Source: Sphingobacterium detergens (lineage in GTDB: Bacteria; Bacteroidota; Bacteroidia; Sphingobacteriales; Sphingobacteriaceae). From it: a stretch of DNA of 64,000 nt. The notes under the pieces were generated by a model. It worked only from the letters and a program-made list of their open reading frames with translations, was not told where the DNA came from and searched no databases. The position numbers were made by a program, and so were the translations under genes. The stretch lies in the NCBI RefSeq assembly GCF_003610355.1, contig NZ_RAPY01000002.1, positions 434,001-498,000 of the forward strand. The letters are read 5' to 3'. This document shows positions 52,577 to 62,100 of the stretch, in pieces (positions within the stretch are counted from its first letter, which is position 1; the number at the start of each line of letters is the position of its first letter).

Positions 52577-52662
52577 GACAAAGAATCAATAACTAATGGT
52601 GAGTCAAGTTAGCTCATAGCCTGACTATTAGTGAATCATAAGTTTATAAGTTTAGTTTAGTA

Positions 52663-52688
52663 GCCACGTCGTGAGATGTGGCTTTTTT
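52663..52688 (+). terminator. Rho-independent terminator, copy 1
   Basis: GCCACGTC (52663-52670), loop GTGA, GATGTGGC (52675-52682; one G-U pair), then TTTTTTG. Its sequence is nearly identical to the terminator at 56371. Confidence 0.85.
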
Positions 52689-52695
52689 GTGCCTT

Positions 52696-53928
52696 TTAGT
52701 TTGAAACATGTATATGTTCTTTTTTTACAACTTTATCACTTGAATTTTTGAATTCGAGCACATACTTTCCCGGTCTTAGATAAAGTAATTCTTGTGTTTT
52801 TTTTATGAAAAGCTGATCCGCTGGTATTCGGTGTCCTGCTTTTTCTTCTGCATAATAGGCCTGTACGAAAAGCCCGTTCTCTCCCTTTGTAGTATTTAAT
52901 AGGATTGTCTTTCGGAGCTCGCCGATGGTTAAATAATTTGGCCTCTTGTCAGGTATTAAATAGCGGGGGGAGAATACCGAAATGTCAACGAATTTATCAT
53001 GCCATGCAGTGTCATTTTTCAAAGCAACAACGGGATCATTGAACGAACCAAATTGATTTGCTGCGCGAAATTCAGCGGTTTCAAATTCGGGATGATATTG
53101 TTCGGTATGTTTGCTTTGCGATATGGTTAGGGGGTTAATATTGGTCATGTCCCTAAAGAATTGAGCCATTTTTTTCCAATCATTCTGGGTTCCTTCATGT
53201 ATATGATCATAACCTGCGTAAACAAGTAGTTTGGCATCAGGATCGTTTTTTAGAACTCTTGCTAAGTTGACAGCTTGTAAAGAATCTCGCATACGGAGAC
53301 TACTTGTATTCTTATCAGCTTCGTATTTTATTAGTATAAAGTGCTGTCGCAAGGCTTCACGGATCATCTCTGCAAAGAGTGGTTCGCGGCTATAGAATCC
53401 TGTAGTGTCTGTGATATGTTGTGTTTCGTTTATGTTTTCATCCAATAATGTTTCGATAGCGAGATATTTAAAACCCAATTGACGGTATCCATTTAATAAT
53501 TGTAATACAAAAGCACGGTGATATGGAATATTATGTGCTTCATTGATCATGACAACCTTTTCATTTTTTGATCGTTGCAAAATGTAGTTTTTAGCGTCGA
53601 CAAATTGGTGCTGTTTATAAAAAGTAGTATCACATGTGATTTTGTATTCGTTGATCCATTTTACGTATTGTTGATCCCAATAGAATCGTGATTTTTCATA
53701 ATCTCCCAGCTCGGAATAATGAGAGGACAATAGTTGATAGAAAAGAGATCTGCTTCTGTCGTCCATACTGTCAATGGCGAGTTTATTGAGTTCTTGTATG
53801 ACAAACTGATAGTTTTCTGGATGATTGTTGGCGATCTGATTATATAATTTAAGTAATTTATCGGACGTGATCTGACCATATACCCATTGACTGGCAATAA
53901 TAAATAAAAATACGAAATAAATTCTCAT
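52696..53928 (-). CDS. Secreted erythromycin-esterase/ChaN-like protein with TPR-like N-domain
   Basis: A 410-residue protein with signal peptide (ends WVYGQ). About 20-110 is helical with TPR-like phrases (LLSSHYSELGDYEKSRFYWDQQYV). From residue 130, VVMINEAHNIPYHRAFVLQLLNGYRQLGFKYLAIETL matches the E-x-H...H and E motifs shared by EreA-type esterases and ChaN-like proteins, and LLVYAGYDHIHEG matches the later H-G region. Activity unknown; antibiotic resistance should not be assumed. Confidence 0.75.
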   Translation of the reverse strand: MRIYFVFLFIIASQWVYGQITSDKLLKLYNQIANNHPENYQFVIQELNKLAIDSMDDRSRSLFYQLLSSHYSELGDYEKSRFYWDQQYVKWINEYKITCDTTFYKQHQFVDAKNYILQRSKNEKVVMINEAHNIPYHRAFVLQLLNGYRQLGFKYLAIETLLDENINETQHITDTTGFYSREPLFAEMIREALRQHFILIKYEADKNTSSLRMRDSLQAVNLARVLKNDPDAKLLVYAGYDHIHEGTQNDWKKMAQFFRDMTNINPLTISQSKHTEQYHPEFETAEFRAANQFGSFNDPVVALKNDTAWHDKFVDISVFSPRYLIPDKRPNYLTIGELRKTILLNTTKGENGLFVQAYYAEEKAGHRIPADQLFIKKTQELLYLRPGKYVLEFKNSSDKVVKKEHIHVSN

Positions 53929-54117
53929 AACTAATGTTTTAGTTTGTTATAACTAATATATTAGTTATAGGTCGTGTTTCAAAATCTACAACACTATTTT
54001 TATCCTGAAATATGCTTTTTTAACACAATAAATTAACCTACACTAGATAGATCAGTAAGGCTGTACAAAAAATAAACCTTTTTTTACCTCCATTAATCAA
54101 CTACCAATCAGCTACTA

Positions 54118-55020
54118 CTAATCGCAGACACGGACTTTATAAAGTTTCAGGGTCGGTATATATACCTTCTGATTTGGGTTGGTCGCATAGATATTATTTG
54201 TCCACCAACTTTCTTCTGCTTTTGTGTATATCAGACGGTTTATTTTTGCATTCCAGTTTATGGATTTTATATGATGAGCATCAGCTAAGGGTGAGAATGG
54301 ATCAAATTTTCGTTCTTTTATAGAAAAAATAACTACGCCATCTGTAAACGAAACCAATAAACGATTGTCATCTATCCGAGAGAGATCATGCCCGCCTTGT
54401 CCGGGAATTTTTATTGTATTGACGAGCGTTAAGCTTTTTTTAGCATCAGTTAATTTATAGGTTCGCAGATCGTCATAGCCAAGTACAAATAATTGCTGTA
54501 ATCTGTTGTTCCAGATTACACCATGTCCCGAATAAAGTGTGTCCTTGTAGATTGGTTTCTCCGGTTGGTCTAATTGATAAAGCTCCAGAGAGTTACCTTT
54601 TGGATGAGTTGAGTTTGCCACAGCTACAAGTTTTCCGGGCAATATGTCGGCTGAATGGGCCATGGGTGTCTTCGCGTAAAACTCAATTTTTTTATCGGCG
54701 ATATTCAATAAGCAGGTTGCACCAGTCGATGATGTAATCAGGATTTTTTTATTTGAAAACACGGGCTTGCATTCATCTATTGACTTGAAATAGTTGCTAT
54801 ATTCCTTCGGTATTTGATTGGCGCTTTCTCCGAATTGCCATTTCCAGACAATGGCTGAGCTATCGGAACCAATTGCGGGATTGATAATAAGCACTTTGTC
54901 ATCTCCACAGGCAACCCAATACCCCTTTGGGATCTGCGTCAATTGCTGGCCATTGCCTAGAAAAGGTATTGCTAAGATGATCCACAGTACCAATGTGTCA
55001 ATTATTCTACTAGGTTTCAT
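54118..55020 (-). CDS. Secreted DUF6528-like beta-propeller protein
   Basis: About 300 residues from the ATG at 55020 (MKPSRIIDTLVLWIILAIPFLGNGQ gives a signal peptide). The start KGYWVACGDDKVLIINP and later blades ending in LVAVANS, QLFVLGYDDLRTYKL and RLLVSFTDGVVIFSI, with SGHGVIWN and GGHDLSRI, fit the DUF6528 family, thought to be a seven-bladed propeller. Periplasmic. Divergent from the HD-like gene that follows. Confidence 0.75.
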   Translation of the reverse strand: MKPSRIIDTLVLWIILAIPFLGNGQQLTQIPKGYWVACGDDKVLIINPAIGSDSSAIVWKWQFGESANQIPKEYSNYFKSIDECKPVFSNKKILITSSTGATCLLNIADKKIEFYAKTPMAHSADILPGKLVAVANSTHPKGNSLELYQLDQPEKPIYKDTLYSGHGVIWNNRLQQLFVLGYDDLRTYKLTDAKKSLTLVNTIKIPGQGGHDLSRIDDNRLLVSFTDGVVIFSIKERKFDPFSPLADAHHIKSINWNAKINRLIYTKAEESWWTNNIYATNPNQKVYIPTLKLYKVRVCD

Positions 55021-55129
55021 TCCGTGTTCGGTTTTAATTTCGTATTTAAAGTTAATTAGATAAGTTGTTTGAAAACGAATATGATAACAAAAATAATTAG
55101 CTTTACTTATGATCATTGATGTCTTACAA

Positions 55130-55738
55130 ATGAAAGAGATTTATTTTTCGTGCCTCAAACCATATAATGAGGATATCGTCCTGTTGGAATCCTGCTGGAA
55201 TGAGGTAATCGTATCATATTCCGATCAACGAAGGGCATATCATACCTTGGTACATTTGCAGCATTTTAGCAATCAATTAGATCTTTGCAAAAATAAATTG
55301 TCAGATTATTCTACCGCTTATCTTGCTATGATTTATCATGATATCGTCTACTTTATGATGGATGGTAGTAACGAAGAAAAGAGCGCGCTTGTTGCTGTAA
55401 ATCATCTAAATAGACTGCAGTATCCATCTGATTTGATCAGCATATGTAGCGAGATGATCTTAGCAACAAAGACACATGCGGGCAATAGTTCTTCCGATAT
55501 CAATTACTTTATAGATGCCGATATGTCAATACTAGGGGCTGACAGTGTATCTTATGCTCAATATGCCGCCGGCATCCGCAAAGAATATGGAGATTCTATT
55601 TATTTTGACCAAGGTAGAAAACAAGTTCTGCAGAGTTTTCTGAATATGGAAAGGATCTTTAAAACAGATTTGTTTTTCGATAGGTATGAAAAACAAGCCC
55701 GTTTAAATATTCAACTGGAGATTGTGAGCTTAAGCTAA
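55130..55738 (+). CDS. HD-like predicted metal-dependent phosphohydrolase
   Basis: About 202 residues from the ATG at 55130 (MKEIYFSCLKPY). YHTLVHLQHF and AYLAMIYHDIVY match the first metal ligands of the small HD family (Y-H-x-x-x-H...HD), and YFIDADMSILGAD holds the final Asp. Substrate not known; members act on nucleotides or are uncharacterised. Located between the DUF6528-like gene and the second lumazine-like module. Confidence 0.82.
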   Translation: MKEIYFSCLKPYNEDIVLLESCWNEVIVSYSDQRRAYHTLVHLQHFSNQLDLCKNKLSDYSTAYLAMIYHDIVYFMMDGSNEEKSALVAVNHLNRLQYPSDLISICSEMILATKTHAGNSSSDINYFIDADMSILGADSVSYAQYAAGIRKEYGDSIYFDQGRKQVLQSFLNMERIFKTDLFFDRYEKQARLNIQLEIVSLS

Positions 55739-55755
55739 ATTTCCTGTCGCCGATT

Positions 55756-55860
55756 TACCTCCCCATTTCCGCCATTCACCGAGTTTTCCTGTCCATTAGT
55801 CTAAAGCCCGTAGGTGAGGAGCGTATTGTGTTGTAGTTTTGAATCAACAAATAAGAACAA
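55756..55860 (+). promoter_or_regulatory. Conserved upstream block, copy 2 of a duplicated regulatory region
   Basis: Matches 51942-52060: CACCGAGTTTT, CTAAAG, GTAGGTGAGGAGC and TTTTGAATCAACAAATAAG. A TAGTTTTG (about 55833-55840) stands where copy 1 has TAATTTTG. The retained order suggests that the two copies respond to the same signal. Confidence 0.55.
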
Positions 55861-55889
55861 CAGAACTAACACAATAGAATAAAGACATT

Positions 55890-56336
55890 ATGAAAACACT
55901 AGTAAAAACATTCGCAGCAGTCGCTTTAATTGCATTATCTACTTTCGCTATGGCAACGGAAAAAATAGTCGGAAAAACAGAGAAAGCATCAGTTAATCTT
56001 TCCACAGCAGGCTTAGCCCTTGACCATTATGTTGCGGTGAAAACAAAGGGCGAATCAGCAGGAATAGAACAATTGTTTACGGAGGATTTCAGCCAAAATG
56101 TTCAATCTTCACAGGCAGCAACCGTTAGCCGTAATGCTGTAGTCGATTTTTTCAAAAAACAAAAAGGAGAAAAGTTGAATTGTAACGTGAGCGCCCGGAT
56201 CATCGAAAAATCAGCAGACTATATGATCGCAAAAGTAACCATGAAATTTGAAAATTTTACCATGACGGATCTTGTTACTTTGGTTCGCGAAGGCGACAGC
56301 TGGAAAGTATCCAAATCTATTAACTCGTATAAATAA
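55890..56336 (+). CDS. Secreted lumazine-binding-like (NTF2-fold) protein, copy 2
   Basis: A 148-residue protein, same length as copy 1, with signal peptide (MKTLVKTFAAVALIALSTFA). Blocks LALDHYVAVKTKGESAGIEQ and KKQKGEKLNCNVSARIIEKS are near-identical to copy 1 but most acidic residues differ. Both copies keep signal peptide, length and the C-terminal LVTLV..(G)..WKVS, so both are probably functional. Confidence 0.85.
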   Translation: MKTLVKTFAAVALIALSTFAMATEKIVGKTEKASVNLSTAGLALDHYVAVKTKGESAGIEQLFTEDFSQNVQSSQAATVSRNAVVDFFKKQKGEKLNCNVSARIIEKSADYMIAKVTMKFENFTMTDLVTLVREGDSWKVSKSINSYK

Positions 56337-56370
56337 GCAGGTCGTTTAAAATAAATATATATGTTGGAGA

Positions 56371-56395
56371 GCCACATCGCGAGATGTGGCTTTTT
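56371..56395 (+). terminator. Rho-independent terminator, copy 2
   Basis: GCCACATC (56371-56378), loop GCGA, GATGTGGC (56383-56390), then TTTTT. A fully paired version of the copy 1 terminator. Confidence 0.85.
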
Positions 56396-56485
56396 AGTCG
56401 ACCTATATGCTCCATACGATATCCATTTTCTTGCTTAACATATTTATATAAGTTTATATTCCTACACAATTATCCAAATTAAAAA

Positions 56486-57622
56486 ATGAAGATTTTAATG
56501 GTATTGCTTGTCTTGCTTTCGTTTCAGAAATCAGTTGCTCAATCCTATGAACAATTGATGGATCTGGCTGGTACACAAATTAAATTGGAAAAATACAAAG
56601 ACGCTCTTCTGACTTTTCAAAAAGCCTTTAAAAAGCAAGATGATAAAGGAAAATATGATTATGCAAATGCGCTGGTGATTGCACTTCGCTGTGGTAAAAC
56701 CGACTTGGCTATTGAATGGTTAAATGAAGGGGTTAAATTAGGCTTGGGCGATAATGAACAAGAGCTGTCCTATTTTAAAAATGATTCCATATTTAAATCA
56801 ATAATACATGACCTCACATACAAAAAAATCTTAGCGAAGATGGAAGCCCAAATTCAGCAAAAATATAAGCTAGATAAAATTTGGCAAGATGAAATTCTAT
56901 CGAATGCGATCTCAGGTAAACAAGCTTCCTATCAAAATGCACGACAAGGTTTTGCATTGTATCATATTAATCAAGATGGACTTGAAATTCCATATCTTGT
57001 ATTTGTTCCCAGGGGTTATCAGTGCGATACGCCAACAAGGACGCTTTTTTTCCTACATGGAGGAGTGAGTGCGCAAGAAGCATCGTTCACAGTAGACCCT
57101 CAGACACGGTTTGAACCTATTTTTACAATTGCTGATAGCACCAATTCGATTGTTATATATCCCTTTCAAAAAGGAAATCCTGGATGGAAGAATTATGACA
57201 ATTGCTCTGCAATTATTGCGACGATATTGGCTGAGGTTAAGCTTCGTTATTATATTAACACAAATACAATGTATTTGGGGGGATTATCAATGGGGGGAAA
57301 TGTCAGTTATCAGTTTGCTCAGGAACAAAATACCCCGTTTCGAGCATTTTATACCATTTCGGCACGGCCGAAGATTGGTGATTTTGAATCCGAAAACGGA
57401 ATTCCAGAACTCACCCATCCAATCTACTCAATACATGCCAAAGACGATAGTCTTTATACCTACGACGACCTCATGAAAGTGTACCAACAAGTAGAGAAAC
57501 AGACTAAAAATTGGGTGTTAAAATCCGTGGAAAGTGGAGGACATGGGTTTTCATACTTACCAACAGGTGAAAAATCAACTTTGGAATTTTTCAGAATGAT
57601 GTTTAATAAAGAAGAGGAATAA
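56486..57622 (+). CDS. Secreted protein with TPR-like N-domain fused to an esterase
   Basis: A 378-residue protein with signal peptide (ends KSVAQ). Residues 20-130 carry helical repeats (LEKYKDALLTFQKAFKKQD, YANALVIALRCGKTDLAIEWL). Residues 165-370 are an alpha/beta hydrolase: RTLFFLHGGVSAQEA is the oxyanion loop, YLGGLSMGGNVSYQF holds the nucleophile, and HAKDDSLYTYDDLMK and SGGHGFSYLP supply the Asp and His. The family is the esterase/dienelactone-hydrolase-like group. Periplasmic. Substrate unknown. Confidence 0.85.
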   Translation: MKILMVLLVLLSFQKSVAQSYEQLMDLAGTQIKLEKYKDALLTFQKAFKKQDDKGKYDYANALVIALRCGKTDLAIEWLNEGVKLGLGDNEQELSYFKNDSIFKSIIHDLTYKKILAKMEAQIQQKYKLDKIWQDEILSNAISGKQASYQNARQGFALYHINQDGLEIPYLVFVPRGYQCDTPTRTLFFLHGGVSAQEASFTVDPQTRFEPIFTIADSTNSIVIYPFQKGNPGWKNYDNCSAIIATILAEVKLRYYINTNTMYLGGLSMGGNVSYQFAQEQNTPFRAFYTISARPKIGDFESENGIPELTHPIYSIHAKDDSLYTYDDLMKVYQQVEKQTKNWVLKSVESGGHGFSYLPTGEKSTLEFFRMMFNKEEE

Positions 57623-57633
57623 TTCCTCTTCTT
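57609..57633. terminator. Perfect 12-bp hairpin over the esterase stop codon
   Basis: AAGAAGAGGAAT (57609-57620) and ATTCCTCTTCTT (57622-57633) are exact reverse complements with one base between. A T run lies about a dozen bases beyond. It may be a bidirectional terminator or a message-stabilising hairpin. Confidence 0.5.
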
Positions 57634-57775
57634 GCCAGCATCAATTTTTTTATGATACTTAAATTTTTCTTTATGAACTTTCTAATGTACTGGTGAGTAA
57701 CCGCACTCAATTAAATCATATTGATTTCGCATTAATTTGGCTTTTTATTGAATACTAATTTAGCAAACAGTATTT

Positions 57776-58537
57776 TTAATTTGCTATTAATGCTCCGCGT
57801 TGACTCAAAATTTTTCGGTTATCTTTTTCTACATCAAGGGTAATATCAGAAGCATTTTTTTCGGCAATAATATTCCGATATATTTTGTAGGTATAATTCC
57901 TGTTCGTGAATGTAATGACATGATTTCCTCCACTTCCGCCAAACTCCAATTTGCCATTATTAATTATAATATCAGGTTGCGCGTTTTCTTTGTTGCCAAT
58001 CTTCCAAGAAGCATATCTGTACTTTCCGTTAGCAAGTTCATCTACTCTAATCAGATATTTTTCGGTTCTTATTGTATATACCGGATTTTTAAATTGTTTT
58101 AAAGAACTGTGTACGTAATCTTTTTGTTGTTGGATCAATGTTTGTTTTAATTTTTTTTCAAAAGGGCTCTGATAGTTTATGGCGGTTATTTTCCCTTCAT
58201 CACTATCTATCCATAGAGTGCCGTTATCGAGCATGATTCCCCGCCAACCAACTTCCGTCCATTGTTCAGTTTTTGAACTTGCAATCAGATTGAGGAGCGT
58301 CTGATCAAAAATCTCGTGAGACCGTTGCTTAAATTCTTTTGGATTTTTAATAGCTGGAATCGGGTTTTCTCGCTTCAAAGGGTAATTTATAATGGCTGAA
58401 ATAGCATCGAAGTTCTTTTGTTTGAAGAGTGAGATTATGTTATTGATCTTGGCTTTTTTTGAAGCGTTAATTTCGATATCCTGTGCCTGGCCAAAGCCAT
58501 AAGTCAGTAACATTACAATTAAAAAGCTAAATTTCAT
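57776..58537 (-). CDS. Secreted hypothetical protein
   Basis: A 253-residue protein with signal peptide (ends YGFGQAQ). Sequence is beta-rich with a segment KAKINNIISLFKQKNFDAISAIINYPLKRE near the start and NHVITFTNRNYTYKIYRNII later. The family is not recognised; it resembles periplasmic proteins of unknown function. Followed on the same strand by a GNAT gene 50 bases upstream. Confidence 0.72.
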   Translation of the reverse strand: MKFSFLIVMLLTYGFGQAQDIEINASKKAKINNIISLFKQKNFDAISAIINYPLKRENPIPAIKNPKEFKQRSHEIFDQTLLNLIASSKTEQWTEVGWRGIMLDNGTLWIDSDEGKITAINYQSPFEKKLKQTLIQQQKDYVHSSLKQFKNPVYTIRTEKYLIRVDELANGKYRYASWKIGNKENAQPDIIINNGKLEFGGSGGNHVITFTNRNYTYKIYRNIIAEKNASDITLDVEKDNRKILSQRGALIAN

Positions 58538-58587
58538 CTGTTGTTTTATTATGCTGTATATATCACCTTTGAAATTACTAAATTATA

Positions 58588-59112
58588 TTATTCATGATCA
58601 ATTGAGCCTTCTTTCTCTATTTTATTTATTCCATAAATAATAATGTCTGAATTATCCTCATCAATTTTACCCACTACCAATTTAAAGCCGACTCGCTCCA
58701 AGAGTTTTTTGGACGTTATATTTTCGCGATGCGTATATGCTTCAATGTATTCAAATCCTGCTTCATTGAAGGCATAATCTAGTATTGCCTTTACGGCTTC
58801 ACTCATTAATCCTTTCCCTTGAAATTGAGGAAGCAACTCGTAGCCTATCTCCGCATAATTTGTACTTCGGTCGATATTCCATAAGGTTATCGTTCCAATA
58901 AATTCACTGGGAGCTATGGTATTGATCGTGAAGTAAAAATTATTTTTTCTGACTAGCTCTATAAACTGCTTGATCTCTTCGAGATTTTTATTGACATCCC
59001 GCTCAATATATTTAGCAACTTGTGGATTGGTCCTAAGATAATACATGTTTTGGAGGTCGGACAGTTCGACAGGTTTCAATATTAGTTTGTCGGTTGAAAT
59101 TTTAGTTCCCAT
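58588..59112 (-). CDS. GNAT family N-acetyltransferase (RimJ/RimL-like)
   Basis: About 174 residues from the ATG at 59112 (MGTKISTDKLILKPVE), a start that fits the family; an upstream frame from 59175 adds 21 residues of doubtful value. NYAEIGYELLPQFQGKGLMSEAVKAILDYAF is the acetyl-CoA loop and helix; ENITSKKLLERVGFKLV is the C-terminal motif. Acceptor unknown. Confidence 0.88.
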   Translation of the reverse strand: MGTKISTDKLILKPVELSDLQNMYYLRTNPQVAKYIERDVNKNLEEIKQFIELVRKNNFYFTINTIAPSEFIGTITLWNIDRSTNYAEIGYELLPQFQGKGLMSEAVKAILDYAFNEAGFEYIEAYTHRENITSKKLLERVGFKLVVGKIDEDNSDIIIYGINKIEKEGSIDHE

Positions 59113-59283
59113 AGCAAGTCTGTTTATAATGAATTGACTCAATTTATGAATAAAAATTGTCATTTTATTGGTCAATGGAGCATCTATTTTCCGCGTTCGA
59201 TTTCAGCTTTGGTCAACAGCTGTAAGTACTCTAAAAAGACTGCTTTTCCCATATTGTCAAAAAATTATAAGGGAAAAAGAATA

Positions 59284-60087
59284 CTAAATTTCTGAAGTTG
59301 TTAAGCCATATTTCTCTTTGAATGATGAATAAAAATGACTTAGGTTTTCAAAACCAAGATCCAGATAGAAGGTTGTTGGTTTTTGCCGTTTGTGTTTGAT
59401 CAAATAATACGCTTCTTCCAGACGTTTATTCTTGAGCCACAATTTCGGACTACAATCAAAGATCTCAGCAAAGTCACGTTTGAAAGAAGATATACTGCGT
59501 CCCGTAAGTTTAGCGAATGATTCTATCGGCACATTAAACATATAGTTGTTGTTCATAAATTCTTCCAAATCGATTTTATAGGTTTTAATGAAATCGAATA
59601 GGATATATTTTAAATCAGGGTTACTATCAAGCAAGAGCTCGATGGCCTCCCTGACTTTGATATCGGCAAGTCTAGGTGTTGCCTGTTTCGTTTTATTTAT
59701 ATAAGGAGCAAGCGAAATAAAATAACTGGTGAGGAACTCATTGGGCTCAAAAAATAATTTCTGCTTTCCTCGATACTGTGTATCTATCACAATTTTATTT
59801 TCAAAAGCGTAACGCTGCAAAGTTTCTTTGTCCAATGTTATCGCAATGAAATTATATTTTCCAGATTTTGAAGGATATTTTATGGTACGGATAAGCTGAT
59901 TTTTTTTGACCAGAACGACCATGTTTTCATGGATAACTGTAAATCCCTGATCATGAAAAGCATGTGTTTCACCGCAGAGCTGAAATCCTAAAAAATGATC
60001 CGGATAAAATTCCTCGGATCCCCTATGTTTTTCAAATGCACAGGAATACACCAGCCTATCAAATATGATCTCGTGGGTTGCAGTCAT
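59284..60087 (-). CDS. AraC family regulator (ExsA-like N-domain)
   Basis: A 267-residue regulator. The N-terminal part (FYPDHFLGFQLCGETHAF, YNFIAITLDKETLQRYAF) resembles the ExsA-type sensor domain. The C-terminal units are FNVPIESFAKLTGRSISSFKRDF and KPTTFYLDLGFENLSHFYSSFKEKYG. It is the third gene of an operon with the GlcG-like and SDR genes on the same strand, 18 bases after the former, and probably controls them. Confidence 0.88.
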   Translation of the reverse strand: MTATHEIIFDRLVYSCAFEKHRGSEEFYPDHFLGFQLCGETHAFHDQGFTVIHENMVVLVKKNQLIRTIKYPSKSGKYNFIAITLDKETLQRYAFENKIVIDTQYRGKQKLFFEPNEFLTSYFISLAPYINKTKQATPRLADIKVREAIELLLDSNPDLKYILFDFIKTYKIDLEEFMNNNYMFNVPIESFAKLTGRSISSFKRDFAEIFDCSPKLWLKNKRLEEAYYLIKHKRQKPTTFYLDLGFENLSHFYSSFKEKYGLTTSEI

Positions 60088-60105
60088 GATACAAATATCA
60101 TTAAA

Positions 60106-60510
60106 TTAAAGGATTATCTGACTACCCGCGCTTGCAATTTCTTTATCCTGCTCAGGAGTACCTCCGGAGCAACCAATAGCTCCAATGATATTGTCTTTCG
60201 CGTCTTTAATAACTATTCCTCCAGGTATTGTCAATAAACCATCATTGGAGTTGATCATGCCATAGGAATGGATATCAGCGCCAGCGATAATACTCCCCAT
60301 AGTGTCACTGTCTACACCAAACATGACCGCAGTTTTTGCTTTTTTTATCGCGAAGTCTATGACACCAAAGACACTGTCAAGTCTTGCTAAAGCCATTAAA
60401 TGTCCGCCATTATCTACTACTGCTATGCAGACAGAAATACCTATTTCGTTCGCTTTCACAATAGAAGCATTCAATAGTTGGGTTGCTTGATTATAATTTA
60501 TATTCATCAT
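60106..60510 (-). CDS. GlcG/HbpS family heme-binding protein
   Basis: A 134-residue single-domain protein of the DUF336/GlcG family. Marks are NEIGISVCIAVVDNGGHLMALARLD, AIKKAKTAVMFGVDSDTM and GGIVIKDAKDNIIGAIGCSGGTPEQDKEIA. The group includes GlcG of the glycolate operon and HbpS, which binds haem. No signal peptide. It lies between an SDR gene and an AraC regulator gene, so a role in a small redox pathway is likely. Confidence 0.9.
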   Translation of the reverse strand: MMNINYNQATQLLNASIVKANEIGISVCIAVVDNGGHLMALARLDSVFGVIDFAIKKAKTAVMFGVDSDTMGSIIAGADIHSYGMINSNDGLLTIPGGIVIKDAKDNIIGAIGCSGGTPEQDKEIASAGSQIIL

Positions 60511-60577
60511 ATTGGTCCATTATTTTATGAAAAGAGCACAGCAAGGTAGCTGTGCCCATAGGATATTGTTTATTTAA

Positions 60578-61369
60578 CTAACTTTTTGCAGTCCAGGCTT
60601 CGACCTGCAGCTGTTTTACAAATTCTTCGGTTTCCTTAGGATAAACATTCCTAAAATTAGAATTTTCGTCCAGCGCTACATCTACAATGCAATCTGCCAT
60701 GCCTTGTGGATCCAATTGATTATTCAACGATTCAGCGATGCCATCAAATACAGCATGCGGTGTGAAATTGACTTCAGGATCATACCAGCGGAATATACTA
60801 TCCACACCACGGTCATTGAATCCTGTACCATATACACCGGGATTACATGTTGCAATCTTGATGTTAAAGTCGGTTAGTTCTGTTTTTAACCCTTCAGCAA
60901 TTGCTTCCATTGCGTGTTTTGAAGCGCAATAAGCCGCCACATAGGGCACTGTCCAAAGGCCACCCATTGAGGTTGTGAACACAATCTTGCCCGACTTTTT
61001 CTGGGCAATAAATTTTTTGATAAATCCTTGTGCGAGCTCAAGACCTCCAAATACATTGACATCAAACATAGCACGGATTAAGTCCATTGGCTGTTCAGCA
61101 ATTGGTCCACCTTCCATGATGCCAGCATTGCTGATCAGGATATCAATATCATATTTCTTGTGAATATAAGCTAGGTCCCGAGGGTCGGTCACATCTAATT
61201 TGTCAACAATAAGATTGATTCCTTTTTCGGTAGCCTCACGTATTAAGTCGCTTACCTGTGGATAAACCTGTGCGGTTGCAATTACTTTGTAACCTTTGCT
61301 TGCCAGATCAAATGCAGCAATTTTTCCAAAACCGCTTGCAGCTCCTGTAATTAATATTGTTTTACTCAT
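60578..61369 (-). CDS. Short-chain dehydrogenase/reductase
   Basis: A 263-residue classical SDR. TILITGAASGFGKIAAFDLA carries the glycine motif, ISNAGI the NNAG equivalent, and FTTSMGGLWTVPYVAAYCASKHA the Ser...Tyr-x-x-x-Lys catalytic residues. First gene of the operon SDR - GlcG-like - AraC. Substrate unknown. Confidence 0.92.
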   Translation of the reverse strand: MSKTILITGAASGFGKIAAFDLASKGYKVIATAQVYPQVSDLIREATEKGINLIVDKLDVTDPRDLAYIHKKYDIDILISNAGIMEGGPIAEQPMDLIRAMFDVNVFGGLELAQGFIKKFIAQKKSGKIVFTTSMGGLWTVPYVAAYCASKHAMEAIAEGLKTELTDFNIKIATCNPGVYGTGFNDRGVDSIFRWYDPEVNFTPHAVFDGIAESLNNQLDPQGMADCIVDVALDENSNFRNVYPKETEEFVKQLQVEAWTAKS

Positions 61370-62100
61370 TTTTTTAATCTAAATGGTTTAGACTAAATTA
61401 CCTGAGTTTGCATGTTGAAAGTGTTTCTGTATAGTTCAATTTTATATTGTTCAATGGCTCAATCTTCCAATATGAAAACGTATAGCCGTGAAGACGCTGC
61501 TAAATTCGGAGCGATCCTGAGATCTGGCTTTTTCTGTTTTTCAAGGGAGCAGGTAAGAGATTCTTTTCTAAATAATACCTATTTCATCGCTATATTATTC
61601 GTATTTGAAGCAGACTTTATTCGCTTTTATCCGAATGAGGTCCGAGTAAAGTCTGTTTAAAGTCCCTATGAAATCGCAAGATAATAGGAACCTATCCATA
61701 CTTTGTTTCCTCGTTGTTCTAAGACAAAGGACAATTTGTAAAATCCGCTGGGAGGCAATTGCTGCGGCCTGCTCATTTTTTAATTTTCTTCTGAAATAAG
61801 CAAAACCGTTTTAGTTTTTTTTATATTTGTTTTATTCAATCTTATGGATGTATCAATACTAAGCTGTAGACGTGTTGGAGTTTCGATTTTTCGGAATACC
61901 GACGCGCGTTTATTATCGGATTTTATGGTGATAATAAATGTATTGAATGAACCTAAGATGGATAGAGGATAACCAAATACGATAAAGCTATAGCATTTTT
62001 ACTTTTCAACGAAGGGGATAGTTCTTGCTATTTTGTCATCACTATGAGAGAAAGGTCCAAGATTTGGTGACCCATTTTTTATATTTTCACCAGAGTGACA
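61370..62100. other. Gene-free stretch of 731 bases
   Basis: A frame of 82 codons at 61412-61660 (+) has no ribosome site and its product looks random. No tRNA, repeat or strong hairpin is seen. The region should carry the promoter of the SDR operon (left) and of the sigma factor gene (right). Confidence 0.45.

Noticed and set aside
52696..53928. Reading this gene as a macrolide-resistance esterase
   Set aside because: The motifs are shared by ChaN-like and other proteins of the superfamily, and an N-terminal TPR-like region is not found in EreA/EreB.
61412..61660. 82-codon plus-strand frame after the SDR gene
   Set aside because: Start has no ribosome site and the product looks random; a decayed gene fragment is possible but unsupported.
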